Assembly (NCBI GenBank): GCA_013397845.1
Contig: VZTG01000483.1
Coordinates: 496,001-560,000 of the forward strand
Source of the DNA: Melanocharis versteri
Lineage: Eukaryota > Chordata > Aves > Passeriformes > Melanocharitidae
Length of the DNA stretch: 64,000 nucleotides
Direction of reading: 5' to 3'
The position numbers and the translations under genes were made by a program. A model generated the notes under the pieces. That model was not told the origin of the DNA. It ran no database searches and was given only the letters and a program-made list of their open reading frames with translations. Positions 51,727-64,000 of this stretch are shown one piece after another (position 1 is the stretch's first letter; the number at the start of each line of letters is the position of its first letter).

Positions 51727-51896
51727 TTATTTTTTAAGATAAATATTGATCTTGCTACACTGATTGCATTTGGGTAATGTTAAGATATTACCTGCCTGTA
51801 AATCCCTCCACTGCATTTGTACAACTCTTTTCACTTGGCGAGACACCTTGTTGTCCTCACCCAAGTAAAGATTACAGCAAATACAACTGGAACAAA

Positions 51897-51943
51897 AGGA
51901 ACAAATTCTTTGGAACAAATTTTTCTTTGGAACAAATTCTAAC
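51897..51943. repeat. Tandem repeat of ggaacaaattcttt-type units
   Basis: About three imperfect copies of ggaacaaatt(ttt)cttt in succession, the second with three extra T. Confidence 0.85.
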
Positions 51944-54900
51944 CGTTCTCAGAATGATCAGATCAGCTAAACCAGATCTGTAGCTCAGGTCTATAAATTA
52001 CATCTGAAAGTGGAGACTGCAGAGGTTCACTGGATGCAGAAACAAATGTCTGCGGACTAAATAATTACTCTAAACAGTCTGTTTTGATAAACACTGTGTG
52101 AAACAAAAGCAAACCATAGGAATTCATATTAAAATCTTGGTTCTCCAGAGCCGATAGTACTATCTATAGTGAATAGATGTTTATACAAGTTTATTTTTTG
52201 AATGGATGAGGAATTGTTTTGGAGTTCAGCCTTTTTGTTATGTGAAGCTCTTTCTTTACATTAGCTATTCTCATTAATGGACACATTACTGAGCAACATT
52301 TTAAAAATACAGTTATTGCTTCGTACTTTGTTTCTTTAATTCAAACCATGTGGCTTCACTGTGGGGGAAGAGACAAGGATAAGTTTAAAACTAAACACGG
52401 CATCAAGTCCTGCACTTTTTTAAAAAGGGAAGGATTTTCATTTGAAGTGCCCTTCTTAAGGAAAAACTTCTGAAGAAGACATGAATCACAGAAATGTTTT
52501 AGGGCTGCTCCTCCTCCATTCCTCATAAAGATTTGTTTCCCACAGTATGATTGCTAGTTCTTTGCAATCAATAAAATACACCTCCTTTACAAATTCAAAA
52601 TTGATTTTTGGACAGTTAAAAGACAGCATCCAAACAATTCCTTGTCATCTTTTCAGAAAATTTATTAACACAGCTGGAAATAATCACACATTCAGCGGGA
52701 ATCCCCATAGTGCATCTTACAGAAAAAAAAAAAGAAAGAAAAGCAGAAAGGCTTGTCTCACTAGAATAATTCAGACCATTGTAAAGGAATGGTTAAAAAA
52801 ATTACAGTGACTTTTAGAAATGCAGCCACACTTACATTGTGATGCAAAAATATGTACGATACAAAGAAAATAAATCCCACTTCTTTTGTTGACCTCAGCA
52901 AGAAGACAAAATGTGGAATGTCGGATTGTTATATTTCTGTTATTTCACTTTGCCGGTTCCATATCTGTTTATCTTGACCTTTTTCAGTCTAAGCACAAGT
53001 TCAAATTCCATTGATTTAAAACATGTCTTTATACAGAAAGTTGTCAGGAAGGGCCACACTTCTGTGGTTTTGCTCTTTGCAGACTTGCTGTTAATCGCAT
53101 TGTTTCCACTGACAATGTAAGTTTCTGTGCTTTTCTGAATTTCTTGAGACCTGTGGAGACTACATGAGAGAGAAGGAACCATTGATCCTACTCCACATTG
53201 TCTGTGATGAAAAAATTGTTGATTTGGTCCTTTTCACATGCAATTTACAGAAGCCAGTGCAAGTCACAGTATCCCCCAGCTTTCTTTTGAGTATAACTTC
53301 ACTTGAAAGACATACTTGGTTGTTATGGGCAATTTGTGAAAATTCATTGAAAATTCAGGTACCAAATTGTTTTGGAAGCCCATACTTGTGTTTGTTCCTA
53401 TGATATTTGATTCAGTATAAAAAACTCCCTTTTAGTGGGAGGCAAAAACAGAACCCAAAATTGTAGGGTAATGATTCAGAGAAGGCATGTATATTAAAAT
53501 AGAACTCTTTTATTCATATATGTGGGGTTTTTTACACATGGATCTCCTTAAGGACTTATGAAATGGTATGGAATTGATGCAGTAACATCAGACATGGACA
53601 TCAAAGTTGTTTCAACATGCATATCCACTTCAGCTGATGACAAAATATCACCTATAAGACATATTTGGGTGCTGGAATTTTTTTATGGTGTAGGACATCC
53701 AAAGAAAATATACGTAGGATCTATTACCATATATATAAAAGTTTCTTTCTAGGAAATGTAGAATTTATTGTGAAATGTGAATTTAATGTGAAAAGCTTAT
53801 TTATACTCCAATTAAACCCACTCTTTCTCTCAACCCACTATTTTCGTCAGAACTTAGGTATCTGAAGAGACATAGCAAAAATATCTACAGCCATAGAGGA
53901 TCTCAACACTACAACTTATATTAAACATTAAAAAATACATTTTGTATTTCTAAATCCAGGCATATTCCATATTTCTCTTTTCTATTGAAAGACTACAAGG
54001 CTTTTGCAGAATCAGGGCTTCAGATACCCTTTTGTCAGTTAACAGTGTCAGATAAAATTTCCTCCCCAAAGTCATATGCTCATAAACTATTATGATGTTT
54101 CTCTTACCTTTCATCCAATTTTTCAGTCACATTCTTTTTATCACTGTTCCCTGAGATTCTTAGCATTGGACAATATTGCTTCAAAACTGAGTGAGGTACT
54201 TTAAATATTAACAAGTGATCACACCAAGGATTTAGAGCATAGATCATTGGAATTTTGGCATCAATAGCTTGCCTCCCTCATCCACTAAGTCCCAGTGATA
54301 GTAATTTCTGTTTTTTAAAGATACACTTTGCATTTCAAACTCATAGTGTATGCTTCAAATTAGGTGAAAGTTATTAAAGTGACAAAAGGTTTTAGTACTA
54401 ATAACCAACACAAAATGATGGCATAAATTGCTGTGCATGATCCTGCAGTGGCAGAGATGAAGCAATTAACTTAAAAAGCAGTCTTGCTGCAGCCTGAAGC
54501 AGCTTCTCTCTGCCAACAACCCAGTACATGGTGTGCCAGTATTGCCTGCTGTGGTAGTTTTGCCTAAGTAAGAGCTGACTTTTGAAATCATGATTTCTCT
54601 GGTATCAGTATAAATGAATACAGGAACGCCTACCCAGGTCAATTCACTTTGGGCCTGCCAGTTGATATTTCAAGGTAGAAGTAATTCAGAAAGAAAGAAA
54701 CACAGGGTGCTGTGACAATCACTGGTAACTCCCACTGCTAACACTTGGCTGTAGGGTCTTTTTGCAACTGCTGGGAAATGATTCAGGTTGGGAGTGCAGG
54801 AACTTCTTGTCAATAACCTTTTTTACCAACTGTAAGTTATTGATTGAGTGAATAAATAGAGAATCACAATAACTGACTGTTTATGTTAAAGTGTTATTGC

Positions 54901-55032
54901 CAACCTTTTATTTATGGAGAATTCACTGTGTGAAGTAAAATCAATTGCTAAGCAATGGGCCATGAAAAGAAACTAGGAAGTGCAGGATGTGGGAACAGTA
55001 AGTAATGTGCATGTTGAAGTCAGTCAGACTCA

Positions 55033-55098
55033 GTTAATGGTTGGACTTGATGATCTTAAAGGTTCTTTCCAACCTGAATGGTTCTGTGATTCTGTGTG
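55033..55098 (+). mobile_element. CR1 LINE 3' end, sense
   Basis: Reads ggttggacttgatgatcttaaaggttctttccaacctgaatggttctgtgattctg, the sense CR1 3' terminus with its degenerate octamer tail. It is one of the few plus-strand copies. Confidence 0.9.
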
Positions 55099-55299
55099 CA
55101 ACTGCTAGAGACAGGCACTCTGCCTGAGGGCAATAAAGTCCTCAGAGCCTAAGTACAGATACAAAGAAAGACAGGAAAATTAACTACTGTTAACTACTGC
55201 ACCTTTACTTCTGTGGTTTACTAGTCAGTGCTCCCTGCAATGTTGAGCCCTATAACGTGGTCCAAGGGGACCAGGAATGGAGCTTGTAATGGATATACC

Positions 55300-55795
55300 T
55301 TTAAATTGTTGTTATAGGAACTGCTGTATCAAATCCACCTGAACCAATGGAGGGGAAGCCTTACAGGAAGCAGTTCAGGTGCAGCAGTGAGTAGGCTGAG
55401 GGTGGACAAGCAGTGGGGAGGGGACACAGCTGGGACAGCTGACCTCAAATGACTGAAGGGTTATTCCATACAATATGGCATCATGGGCAGCATATTAAAA
55501 AAAGGGAAAGAAGAAAGAAGGGACAGGGGACACATTCAGAGTGATGGTGTTTGTCTGCCCAAGTAACAATTACACGTGATGGGGCTCTGCTTTCCTGGAA
55601 ATGTCTGGACACCTTCCTGCCCATGGGAAGTGGTGAATGAATTCCTTGTTTTGCTTAGCTTGTGTGTGCATGGCTTTTGCTTTATCTACTCAACTTTATC
55701 TCAACCCACAAGTTGTTGTCACTTTTACTCCTCTGAGTCCCTCTCCCATCCCACTGGAGATTTGTGAGGCTTAATTGCTGGCTGGGGTTAAAACA
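55300..55795 (+). mobile_element. Solo LTR of an avian ERVL-type endogenous retrovirus
   Basis: The clear part runs from about 55405: ggggaggggacacagctgggacagctgacc, ttattccatacaatatggcatcatg, a TATA-like catattaaa (55494), gtgaatgaattccttgttttgctt, ctttatctcaacccacaag and the end gcttaattgctggctggggttaaa. These blocks follow, in order, the U3-R-U5 of a very common bird ERVL LTR. The 5' part is diverged, so its left border is approximate. No gag, pol or env remains next to it, so it is a recombined solo LTR and cannot encode proteins. Confidence 0.85.
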
Positions 55796-56696
55796 CATCA
55801 GATATATTCACCTGACATTTCCAAACATTCCCATTTGTATGTAATGAATGGCCATTATTTCTGTGTATGGCCAAGGAAGACCATCAAACTGAAATGCAAG
55901 TTACTTCTAAAGAGAGTCCCATATTGATGAACTCCTTTCATCACCTGGTTTAATGGCCAGATGACAAAAAGCCAGTACCCAACAGCTGTAAAAGCCACAT
56001 TTACTGCTTACTGAATCCCCTGAGTCTGAGGACCTTCTCTGTAAACAATTTTACTAGCAGTATTATAAGTAAAATTGTGCCATTTGGGAATTCTTGTTCT
56101 ACACAGGCAAAAATTTGATCAGAAAAGGACTGTGAAACAACTTACCAGAGATGATTTAGCAGGGCAGTGATAAAAACAACTGTGACAGGAATCAGGTCTG
56201 CTGGTCCCTTTCCTTCTGTTTCCTAGAGCACATGAATGGAAAGATTTATTAGCAAAGGTATTTGCTTGCAGAGCAATTATTAGTGCTGACTCCTTTAGAA
56301 AATGTATCAGCTGCTTAAGATGTACCAGCTCTGTGCTACCGAAAAGAGTTACATCTGAATGGCACGAAATGAAAAAGATAATTCTCTCTGGCGGCCCTGG
56401 TAGCAGTTGCCCAGCTCTGCTCTCAAGGTCCGTGTTGTTACTCTCTGGTGTGAAAGTGCCCTGCAGGACTTTGTGTGCTGTCCCAGGGATTTCGGGGTGG
56501 GAGGCTGCTGGGACAGCCACAGGTCTCTCCTCTCGTACAGATGAGAAACACATGAAACTTGCTGGAATCAAAGACATGCTTCAAAGCAGAATTTAGCTTT
56601 TGCAGTAAATTGGGCTGATGTGTGGGGCAGTGGCGTGGTTTAACCTAATCGTTGTAAGCAGAAACTTGGTTGCAATCACACATAGCCTAAACAGAA

Positions 56697-56749
56697 AAAC
56701 AGAAAGGAAGAGAGAGAGGAAGAAAGAGGAAAGAAGGAAGGAAGGAGAC
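56697..56749. repeat. Purine (GGAA/GA)n simple repeat
   Basis: About 50 bases of G and A only, ending in gaaggaaggaagga. Confidence 0.9.
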
Positions 56750-57517
56750 AAACCAGAAACCAAATCCTCTGCTAGTAAAAAAGGGCAAAAATATCAGTAT
56801 TGAACTTGTGTGTCCATGTCTTCCAGGCTCTGCCCAGGAGGAACTCATGACCCCACTGCAGAGCATGGGATGGCAGCGGTGCAGCATCATCCCATATCCC
56901 AGTGGGAATACCTGCTGTGCCAGACCAGGCAAAGATTCCCAACAGCCTCCTTCCTACTTCCTCCTGCAGCTCAAGGTCTGTGTTCCATTTCCACTCAAAT
57001 ATGAAGTGAGGGATTTCACTGAAACTATTGCAACTAATTACAAACATGAAGATAGTGGGATTTTCCGTGAACAGCCTGGAAAGACGAAAGCAACATTTGT
57101 TTTATTTAATTTAAAAAGCTGTTATTTTTCTCAGTTCCAAGAAAACTAAAGTGATGGCAAGAAATGTGATGTGCAGATTGCCTGAACTGGTGTTAATTAT
57201 TTTTTAATCACTGAAAATTAAATTAGGTTTTAAATAGACATTATTAATTCTTGTCTGGGTTGTCCAAAGACAGTGTAACAAGCTAACAGATATTGAATTA
57301 TAATTACAAGAATATATAATTATATCAATTTTAGAGACTATAAGAAGGATATACTGGCTGTTCAATACAGAATTTGTTCAATTTACAGCACAGGTTATTT
57401 AAACAAAACAATAAAAAATTTATGTAAATTATTAACTTTAATCCTAAATTATTTTGTTTATTGCTTTTCATTTTTAACTACCTTGGAGGGCCTGTTTCCC
57501 TGTTTCCATGCACTGCT

Positions 57518-57550
57518 GTCATGGTTTAATCCTAGCCAGCAAATAAAGAT
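57518..57550 (-). mobile_element. ERVL LTR end fragment
   Basis: tgtcatggtttaatcctagccagcaaataa matches the antisense 3' tip of the same bird LTR type as at 55300-55795. Similarity stops after about 30 bases, so this is only a remnant, or a diverged subfamily continues to the right. Confidence 0.5.
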
Positions 57551-59159
57551 TTACTTTTCTACCAGTTTTACAAACCTGATGGTCTTTGGTCATGACCCTC
57601 AGGAAAAAGGCATTGTTAGGTCCCTGGATACTGATAACTGGGGCCTAGGAAGCTTTAGGCAGCACAGCTTATGTGGATCCATTCTGCACCATAGCATTTC
57701 CATGGTCATAGAACTTCGTGGAGTACATGGATGCCTGGTATTCAGAAAATTGATCCCATTTTAATAAAAATAATACCTCTCTTTTTAATGGCATTAGGTT
57801 ATTGCATTTTTGAGAGAGACCAACAGCAGTCTGCATCTGGTTCCACAAAAATCAGTGTCAGTATTTAATATCAGATACAGGAAACAGACTGGTCAGACCT
57901 AAGTAATTCTTAAACCTTTCATTATAGTACAGTTGAATAAAGATCAGAACAAATGAGACATTCAGGAGATTCAGTTTTCAGTGCTTTATCTTCTTTAGAC
58001 ACTGAGAAAATGGAAAGAAAATAAGGCACCGTAACTGCTCCCAAGAACAGCACCCTCTGACAGTGCCTTTCATCAGTTGTATGCAAAAAAGATCAATCAG
58101 ACATTCTGAAAGCTGGTCTCCTTGGTGAGCCTGGTATCAGCTGGCAGCCATCAAGGACCATGCTAGAGACCCTGTTTTACACCTGGATCTGAGGTTAAAG
58201 TAACAGTAAACCCTTGGTGGTCTTCCATGGGAAGTTTGGGATGGTTTTTTGCCTATGAAGTGCTATTGTGATACTCCTACTAATGGCCTTCTGAACTCCT
58301 GGAGAATGCCTCCATGAATTTCGTTCTCTGCACAGGGATTAAAAAGGACCCTTCTAGATTTCCCTAGATTCCTTCCTATACCCCACTATATCAGTAATGT
58401 CACACAAGCCACGATTCAAAGTGTTTTGGCAACAGCTGACAAATCCAGGTAGATAGTCTGCAAAGACTTCTGTAGTATCTGGGCAAGATAAGTAAGAGGG
58501 AAAAAAAGAGCGAAGGAGAAAGCAACCTTCTTCCCTCCCACCACTGTTCAAATATCACTGCTGGTCACCCTGGAGAAAAATCTGCAATGAACTGGGCATT
58601 TTGTGGAATGAGACTCAATCTACAATGGGGAAGAAATGTCCATTGTCTTCTGGAGTACCAAGATGCCAGAGGCACTGTGTGTGACAGACTAAAGCGCAAC
58701 TTTTCTCTGACAAATCCCTCTGCAACCACTGCAAAGCCCGGCAGAGGCCAGATTAATATCTAGGAATTCTGCAAATTTTCTGGTCATTATTGGTCTAGCA
58801 CATATTTAACAAAATACAAAGCCTTCTGAATTCCTCATTAAAGGGTACAAGGGAATTCTTAGAAGATGAATAGGAAATACTGCTATGTAACAGATACAAT
58901 ATTGAAAGTAGTCCAGCATTAAATTGCATCTGAAAAAAATAAAACAATAAATTTCTACAAGCAGACAGAAAGTGGAAAAGAAACACTTCTTTTTTTCTTT
59001 TTTAAAAATTCTCTGACTGCTGACCTTGAGCTCCACTGAAGACGTGTGAAAGACAAGAGAAGAAACTTCATTTAAACAAATACAAAGCTGATTTGCAGTC
59101 CATTTGTTGACAGCCCTATAACACTGTCTGGCAAACAGACACCAATCTGGATAAGAAAT

Positions 59160-59575
59160 CTGTTCGATTAGCGTGGAAGGATGGCTACAGATGGAAGTGG
59201 CTGTGCGGAGGAGCCCAGCCAGCCAGTGACAGGGTTGCTTTCCTTAGGAGGTCCAAAGTTGGAAACAAAATGATGGGGCCAAAATTTTATTTTGCATCAA
59301 AGCATGTCAGGATTTTCAGCCATCTGCACCCCACCATTCTCTCGAGAAACAGCAACCTTTGACATGCCAGCTTTTGCTAAAAGAAGAGGAGTGGCTAATT
59401 GGATTCCTAATCCATTAATACTAATCTTTTCACTGAGGTGACAGCAAGTGTGATTTGTCATCTTTGCTTCCCCTGCTGCTTTATGTGGCTGTGTAAAACT
59501 GGAGCATGGAGTTGGTTGCTGCTGCTCACACTTCACTGGTGTGATCTCCAAAGGCTCTGCATAACCTGAACTAAT
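59160..59575. promoter_or_regulatory. Homeodomain- and GATA-motif-rich block, candidate enhancer
   Basis: Packed TAAT cores occur within about 40 bp (ggctaattggattcctaatccattaatactaatc, about 59394-59427), and a GATA site lies at the left (ctggataag near 59147). Some CpGs are retained (ttcgattagcgtgg, tgcgga, ctctcgaga). No repeat or exon structure is visible. Conservation is not testable here. Confidence 0.22.
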
Positions 59576-62500
59576 GACCTAAGAGATGCTGCAGAAGTCT
59601 CTGGCCAAATTCAGCCATATAGGGACGGGATTTGCCTGCAGGTAAATCCATGCTCTGGTACTTTGGAAGAAGTACTGCATATTTACATGGGAGCTGAATT
59701 TGGTGCACAGTTTTAAAATTCCTTTCCGAGTACTATTTATTGCAATCCACAAAAATGAAAAGTGTTTGGGTTTGGTTTTTTTTTTCCTACATAGGGATGA
59801 GCAGGTTTTATAAATGAGGTTGTATAATTAGACTTTGTTCCTCGGATGAAAAGATGAAAATGATGCAAAGTATATTGCAGGTTTACTCCTTTAATGACTC
59901 AACCACATATTGGTAATTACATTATGAAGCTGCATTTTGTTCAATTTAGTGGGACAGAACAAGAAGGGCTACATTGGGAGCATCCACGAGCCCAGATTAT
60001 TCAAGGCACGTGCTGTAGATAATCTGAACCCCCCAAAATGACTCCCATCCTGCTCTTTCATTCTCTCCCATAACTCACCAGCCAAGCACAGTTTGCCCTT
60101 AGCTCTCATCCTAAGCATAGGAAAAAAGTATTGGAGGAGAGAAAAGATGCTGCAATAGTTCAAGATCTACAGGTAAAATGCATAAAACTGAAGTGAGTGT
60201 TCTAAAACCCCATACATTTAGAGAAGTCCCAGATGGGTCTTACTGAAACATTCATGTTGAAGCAAAACTTTCCAGCATTTGGTTGAATGTCTTAGAGTGT
60301 ATGGATTTAAAAACGGATTTTTAGGAGGACGTATCACTAACAGCTGTCACATTTGGGGAGCTCACAGCCTGAAAATTCTTTTATGTAGACCATTACTGTG
60401 CTGGCTTACCTGAAACAAATAAAAAAGTGTGAAAAAATGAAGGGAGAATATGAACAAAAAGAAAAAAAAGGAGATGAGGGGACTCAAGCCACCCCAAGAA
60501 GCCGTATGCCAGTGATGCAAATAAATGCTGCTGTTCACATCCACTGGGGGAAGCTGAGGCAGAAGCACTGGCTAGTGGTCTTGGAACACAGCTAGATAGG
60601 CCTGCATGTAACAGACCAGCAGCTGTCTGCAGTGTCTCCACTGTGGTTTCCCCTGTGGCTATGACCTGAGTTGTAACTGGTGGCAGAACTACGAGGAAAT
60701 CTCGAACCAGGACAAGAATTGAGGTTATTCAGACAAGCCTGCAATAAGATGAGGACAGCAGCAAGGTCAGCTGGATGGAATCAGACTACAAGAAAAGCTT
60801 GGTTTCCTGTCCTGGAGCAAAAATAGTAACTTCTACACCACCAGCCCGCACTCTCATCTATTTGTAAGCAAACTGAAGTCCTGAAACTATAGTCTGTGCA
60901 GCAGTTTAGGAGATTTCCTGGTAGAAAGTTGGAAAGTAGGTATCCTTATCAGAAGCTAGGAATGTGCTACCTGCGCATCCACGAACGAGTATTTTATGAC
61001 TTTTAGAAACAACACATGCTCCAACACTAGAATCCCTGAGCTGGAAGAGCAGAGAGAGTGGCACTGGAGGCACTCAGAAATGCTGCAGCCCGAGCCACCC
61101 TCAGACTGGGTTCTCTGAGCATCCACACAAAGGAAGTTGGGTCTCACTGTCACGAGTGACTGACACAGGAGCAGCTCTCTGAACCAGGTCTAGGGATGTG
61201 ACAGGAATAAAGGATGGGGCATACCAGCATTGTGTCCTGCCAGCCTAGAAGTGGCTGTGATGTTCTGTGACTTTGTCAAGGCACATCATGGGGACTTTCC
61301 TTCTTCAAAATACATAGCAATGCTAAGAAGGGAAGACTTAGTCAATCTGGTATGGAGCTCCCACTTTCAGTGGGAGCAGGAAGAGTGCCCACAAACATGT
61401 GTATGGACTAGAATCTCTTTCTGCCCTGACATCTAAGCTAGTTTTGAAGGTTTAAGGGTTAATCTTAGTTGTCTGGGGGAACCAGCACTACAAGTTTGAG
61501 TCCCATGGCTGTGATAGAGCTGGTTTTAAGCTACATATTTGCACCATGTTAGAAGGACAGCTGTGGAAGTGCAAAAACCAATGTGTGCTGCAACATCTAC
61601 CTGAGAGGCTCAGAAAGTTGTCAATCTGTTAGTTTTAAGATGGCTTTGGCATGCCTACATCAACTGCAATAACAATATATTTTGTCACAGTCCTGCTTAT
61701 TCCTGCTTATTCACCTTTTGATAGTATCCTGCTTGCTTACACAGAACATAGTAAGTCCTGCTGCCCTTTACCTCAGGAATCAGTGTAATATTAGACATTT
61801 TCATCAGCCAGCATTGGATAGCCCAGCACATATTTAAACTTTGCTGCAAGCCTGGGATATTCAGTTACTGAAAAGAGCTTGATTGGTTTTTATGCTTGTC
61901 TCTTATGTCCACCAATCTCAGTTACAATTTCCCCAGCTGAACAATACTAATGACTTTGAAAGGCAGTTAAGTGGAAGATAAATTTCAATTAGCAGGTAAA
62001 ACCTGAAGGTAAGCTGTGGTAGGGCATATCTTTTTTTAGTTTGAACTGCTCATACAAATTACTATTTATAACTGTGCAGTGTACAGTGAAGATGAAAGAA
62101 CACCCTACTTCCCCAGTTTCTAGCCACCCCCTACCAAAAATCAATTATCTCTCACACCTTCCCAGGGCATTAGGATAGAGCTGAGGGAAAAAAATATGAA
62201 TCGCAGAATCATTAAGGTTGGAAAAGACTTCCAAGATCATCAAGTCCAAGCTTTGACAGAACACCACCATATCAACTAAAGCATAGCACTAAGCACCACA
62301 TCCAGCCGTTTCTTGAACAGGAAGGATGAAAATACATTCTTCTATAATGCACTGCTGCCGTTCCTAACTGGGCTGCCAAGTTCTAGCTGGGCTCCCAGCT
62401 CTAAATCCTTGAGAGGGTAGCAGAATCAGTGCTAGTAATTATGTGTAATGGGTATGGTTTCATGTGATCATCGCTGAAAAAATTGTTAAAAATCCAGTAT

Positions 62501-63953
62501 GAGGTTTTAGCCACAGAAATTCTATTGGACAGGCACAAGACATTGCTGCTCTCCAAAAGGAGCAAACTGCTGACATGCACAGTGTAGTTGTAGGCAGACC
62601 TTAATTCACAGCAGTATCAGAATAACTTTAGGATTGTACCTCTGTCTCCTCATGCTTCAGAACACAGTCCAGACTCTAATTCTGGGGATGAAGGGAACTT
62701 CTAGGGATGATTTCATTACAGATCAGAGTGAGTTTTGCCTTTGATGTTGGCTAATGTCCTTTTTTTCCCCAATCTTGTTTTCCTCATGCTGGCCACAGGG
62801 CTGAGCAGTGAACACATGCATGATACTGACTACTGTTTTCTGGTTTAAAACCAAAGCCAGAAATTAGAGTATAGGTCAATAGGAGGTGAGGCAGACAAAA
62901 GAAAAGAGAGGCCCAAAATGGATGAAAGGACACATACAAAATTCCACCATGCTGGAGTGCAGCCTGTGCTGTACTGCAGGAAGTAACTCCAGGAAGGACT
63001 CCATGGAGAAAAACCTTAAGTGTGCTGAAGAGGGTGAATTCATAGAGTTGTTACTCTTCCTTTTCCTCCTGTCAGATAAATGAGTAGCAGGGAATGTAGG
63101 AAACTGTATTTGCGTGAAGGGCCATGTCCTGGCCCGTGGAGTGGTCAGATAAGTAACAGGAGCTCTAAAAAAAGCGTATTCTTAGAAACTGCATCATCTG
63201 AACAGATGCAGCGCTGTTAAAGTTCACTGGATAAACTAGGTTTTCTTTTCTACAGCATCTCTTTAAATACAGCAGCAAGATGTCAGCAGGTCCATGGGTG
63301 CATACCCACTGGAATGTTTTGCTGCACATTAATAACTCCACAGCACAAGGTTCCAGCTACCCCGGCCAAGAAAAACATAAAGCAGTTTTTGGTTTCAATC
63401 CCACACATCACCTCTGGGAATTACGTTGAAACTTCCTGTTTTCCCCACTACCTGCCATGCATTTCACAGCCTACAAATGTGAGCTAGTGAAGAGCTTTCA
63501 GAGATCATACTTGGAAGGAAACCAAAGAACAAGAAAACAGCTTCAGACTAACACAAATGGCTGAAAAACCTGCCTCTGAAATACGGGCAGGAAAAGGGGC
63601 TTTTGAAAAGGACACCATTCATCTAGGATTCCTTTTCAAAGTGACTGTACCAAAGCCAGCAAGGTCCTTGCACTGAACTTCAACACAGAACTGCACCCCA
63701 GCAGCCTCCTGGCTCTTCACAGACATCTCCACTGTACTCTGTGCCTGCAGGCACTGAGAGGAACAGCAGTGTTGTCCCTGCTCTGCGATTTTAAAGGAAG
63801 GTGGAAAAAACCATTTGTTTTACTGAACAGTGATACTTCTCCATATACAAATATTTTGATTGGGCCTCAGCTGCTGCATGTTGTCTGTTACTTTCCTTGC
63901 CTCTGCATCAGCACAGGAGAAGGAGAGCCTGAAATTCTGGGATGGCCACTTAT
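59576..63953. other. Intergenic, no gene seen
   Basis: Noncoding, with one CR1 fragment (62198-62325) and a direct 10-mer duplication (tcctgcttat twice, 61691-61710). No MCM9 exon, expected as the next gene from human synteny, was recognised before the window end. Confidence 0.65.
62198..62325 (-). mobile_element. CR1 LINE 3' fragment
   Basis: The plus strand reads tgaatcgcagaatcattaaggttggaaaagacttccaagatcatcaagtccaa and then gcactaagcaccacatccagccgtttcttgaa, the antisense CR1 3' region of the aaaagac subfamily. Confidence 0.92.
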
Positions 63954-64000
63954 CATAGAATCATAGAATGGCCTGGGTTGGAAGGGACCTTGAAGATCAA
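63954..64000 (-). mobile_element. CR1 LINE 3' end, cut by window edge
   Basis: tcatagaatcatagaatggcctgggttggaagggaccttgaagatcaa is a nearly intact antisense CR1 terminus, including two octamer units. It continues beyond 64000. Confidence 0.95.

Larger units (their letters stand above)
50561..55032. other. Intergenic, no gene established
   Basis: AT-rich noncoding sequence. Apart from the unrecognised frame at 51442-51726 and the small tandem repeat near 51900, I see only short chance frames. Confidence 0.65.
55796..59159. other. Intergenic, no gene seen
   Basis: Noncoding, with a purine repeat (56697-56749) and a short LTR remnant (57518-57550). A minus-strand frame of 152 codons at 56119-56577 lacks splice context and motifs, and an opposite frame overlaps it, so I do not call it a gene. 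Confidence 0.65.

Noticed and set aside
54550..54620. tgtggtagttttgcctaagtaagagctgac, resembling an LTR start
   Set aside because: No matching LTR body or opposite end could be followed, so not called.
56119..56577. 152-codon minus-strand frame
   Set aside because: No homology recognised, an overlapping frame on the other strand is equally open, and there is no promoter or splice context.

Overview
This is a vertebrate nuclear genome window, almost certainly from a bird. The evidence is a set of truncated CR1 LINE copies whose 3' ends carry the ATTCTATGATT-type octamer tail, a solo LTR of the avian ERVL type whose end reads ...GGCTGGGGTTAAA, low overall GC and one sharp CpG island. I cannot name the species.

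Only one protein-coding gene is firmly supported: CEP85L (centrosomal protein 85-like) on the minus strand, represented by its 5' end. Exon 2 (1326-1487) encodes a serine-rich segment containing RRHSIASDSGDTGIGT. The CpG island at about 17590-18065 is the promoter and exon 1. A 138-base run of N (17695-17832) swallows the start codon, but the last codons of exon 1 can be read just left of the gap, in a frame and splice phase that match exon 2. Intron 1 is therefore about 16.2 kb, and the rest of the gene lies beyond position 1.

From 18.8 kb to 64 kb I find no convincing coding gene. A probable divergent, spliced non-coding transcript leaves the CEP85L CpG island to the right (two exons, ending near 18785 after tandem AATAAA signals). 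Further right there are isolated exon-like units on the plus strand (40969-41190, which ends in a polyadenylation signal, and 42027-42093). Two noncoding stretches keep CpGs in CpG-poor surroundings (45990-46340 and 48290-48445), and a third is rich in homeodomain-type motifs (59160-59575). All three are candidate conserved regulatory elements. Repeats include about eleven CR1 fragments, mostly antisense, one ERVL solo LTR, one LTR end fragment and short simple repeats.

Human synteny at 6q22 (SLC35F1 - CEP85L/PLN - MCM9 - ASF1A - FAM184A) predicts that the right part is the spacer between CEP85L and MCM9, and that the nested PLN gene lies to the left, outside the window. I saw neither gene here. 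I found no new biological system. The points most worth checking are the gap over the CEP85L start codon, the divergent transcript and the CpG-retaining elements.
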